The position numbers and the translations under genes are program-made. Source: Thiomargarita sp. (GTDB taxonomy: Bacteria > Pseudomonadota > Gammaproteobacteria > Beggiatoales > Beggiatoaceae). Taken from it: DNA of 15,796 bases. Where the stretch lies: contig DYNO01000066.1 of NCBI GenBank assembly GCA_020721025.1, positions 1-15,796 of the forward strand, read 5' to 3'. Shown piece after piece: positions 14,538 to 15,796 of this stretch (position 1 is its first letter; each line of letters starts with the position of its first letter). The notes below the pieces were generated by a model. It ran no database searches. It saw nothing but the letters and a program-made list of their open reading frames with translations, and was not told the origin of the DNA.

Positions 14538-15791
14538 GTGCCTGAGATTCGCAATTACACCCTCAATTTTGGTCCTCAACATCCCGCCGCACATGGGGTT
14601 TTACGCATGGTGTTGGAAATGGATGGCGAGGTGATTGAACGGGCAGACCCCCACATCGGTTTGCTGCATCGTGCGACTGAAAAGTTAGCAGAAACAAAGC
14701 CTTTCAACCAAAGTATGCCCTACATGGATCGTCTGGATTACGTGTCGATGATGTGTAATGAACATGCTTATGTGATGGCTGTGGAAAAGTTATTGGGCAT
14801 CGAAATTCCCATTCGGGCGCAATATATTCGAGTGATGTTTGATGAAATTACTCGTATTCTCAATCACTTGCTTTGGATTGGTTCGCACGGGTTGGACTTG
14901 GGCGCAATGACCATGTTTTTGTATGCGTTCCGGGAACGTGAGGATTTAATGGACTGTTATGAAGTGGTTTCTGGGGCGCGCCTCCATGCCGCTTATTATC
15001 GTGTGGGTGGCGTGTACCGCGATTTACCTGACAGTATGCCGAAATATACGCCGTCAAAATGGCATAGCAAGAGTGCAGTTGATAAACTCAATGAGGAACG
15101 TGAAGGCTCGTTGCTTGATTTTATTGAAGCTTTTACCAATCGTTATCCGTCGAAAGTCGATGAATATGAAACTTTGTTGACTGAAAATCGGATTTGGCGG
15201 CAGCGGACTGTGGGTATCGGCGTGGTGACTCCAGAACGGGCGTTTCAATTGGGCTTGACTGGTCCGATGTTGCGTGGCTCAGGAATTGAGTGGGATTTGC
15301 GTAAGAAGCAACCGTATGAAGTTTATGATAAAATGGATTTTTCAATTCCAGTCGGAGTCAACGGCGACTGTTATGATCGGTATTTGGTGCGGATTGAGGA
15401 AATGCGCCAATCAAATCGGATTATTAAACAATGCGTGGATTGGTTGCGTGCGAATCCCGGTCCAGTGACCGTTGATGATCATAAAGTTACGCCACCGTCT
15501 CGTGAAAAAATGAAGGCGGATATGGAATCCATGATCCATCATTTCAAATTGTTCAGCGAAGGTTATTGTGTGCCTGCGGGGGAAGTTTATGCGGCGATTG
15601 AGCATCCGAAGGGTGAATTTGGGATTTATATGGTGTCTGACGGTGCTAACAAGCCGTATCGTATGAAGATTCGCGCTCCCGGTTTTGCACATTTGTCTGC
15701 GATGAACGAAATGGCAACTGGACACATGTTAGCTGATGTGGTGGCGATTATTGGTACGCAAGACATCGTGTTTGGTGAAATCGACCGCTAG
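14538..15791 (+). CDS. nuoD: NADH-quinone oxidoreductase (complex I) subunit D
   Basis: The complete 417-residue protein has the family's usual length. NuoD is the 49-kDa subunit of the complex I peripheral arm and lines the quinone site where electrons from the N2 cluster reduce quinone. FGPQHPAAHG contains H15 and H19; H19 and Y68 have the same 49-residue spacing as the quinone-contacting His38 and Tyr87 of Thermus Nqo4. PHIGLLHRATEKL, YMDRLDYVSMM, GLTGPMLRGSG and the terminal IIGTQDIVFGEIDR are all classic blocks, with Ala replacing the common Gly in HRGTEKL. It starts at GTG with a good ribosome site. It is unusual that nuoC is not directly upstream: the exonuclease-ATPase gene precedes it after 265 bp. 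nuoE probably follows beyond the window, but that is not visible. Confidence 0.97.
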   Translation: MPEIRNYTLNFGPQHPAAHGVLRMVLEMDGEVIERADPHIGLLHRATEKLAETKPFNQSMPYMDRLDYVSMMCNEHAYVMAVEKLLGIEIPIRAQYIRVMFDEITRILNHLLWIGSHGLDLGAMTMFLYAFREREDLMDCYEVVSGARLHAAYYRVGGVYRDLPDSMPKYTPSKWHSKSAVDKLNEEREGSLLDFIEAFTNRYPSKVDEYETLLTENRIWRQRTVGIGVVTPERAFQLGLTGPMLRGSGIEWDLRKKQPYEVYDKMDFSIPVGVNGDCYDRYLVRIEEMRQSNRIIKQCVDWLRANPGPVTVDDHKVTPPSREKMKADMESMIHHFKLFSEGYCVPAGEVYAAIEHPKGEFGIYMVSDGANKPYRMKIRAPGFAHLSAMNEMATGHMLADVVAIIGTQDIVFGEIDR

Positions 15792-15796
15792 TTTTT

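Noticed and set aside
14860..15725. Open frames overlapping nuoD on both strands
   Set aside because: NuoD is conserved over its whole length, so these are by-products of its codon pattern.

Overview
The window looks like chromosomal DNA from a gammaproteobacterium, probably a sulfur-oxidiser-like lineage of the Thiotrichales type. The evidence is a very close TrhP (YegQ) protein, a separate NuoD of standard length, a TnpB fragment of the IS200/IS605 type, an Rpn/DUF4351 nuclease with Gly-Glu-Gln-Arg repeats, and moderately AT-rich DNA. The genus is inference; there is no rRNA or tRNA to fix it.

Layout. Bases 1-367 are the 3' end of an IS200/IS605-type element: the TnpB C-terminus with a damaged zinc finger, then two hairpins. 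A minus-strand block (368-3788) follows: two tandem, recently duplicated genes for exported DUF4139 proteins and, upstream of them, an exported four-EF-hand protein. A 91-bp element bounded by a perfect 13-bp inverted repeat lies between the EF-hand gene and the second DUF4139 gene. Next on the minus strand are trhP (4016-5326, tRNA wobble uridine hydroxylation), an Rpn-family PD-(D/E)XK nuclease (5592-6482) and an RNB-domain exoribonuclease (6504-8534). The last two are 21 bp apart and may be co-transcribed. The divergent intergenic region 8535-8925 holds a cluster of ACGCAT hexamers and a 16-bp direct repeat.

The plus strand then carries a two-receiver hybrid histidine kinase (8926-11586), a large protein fusing a DEDDh exonuclease to a P-loop ATPase and an unrecognised C-terminal domain (11669-14272), and nuoD (14538-15791). 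nuoD has its own promoter-like sequence, a terminator-like hairpin in its leader, and no nuoC in front of it.

Most novel item: the exonuclease-ATPase fusion. All catalytic residues of both modules appear intact, and I do not recognise the combination as a named system. A role in nucleic-acid surveillance, repair or anti-phage defence is plausible from the architecture but unproven. The adjacent sensor kinase may be co-transcribed with it. The DUF4139/EF-hand group looks like an exported-protein set of unknown role, and the trhP and RNB genes are RNA-metabolism housekeeping functions.
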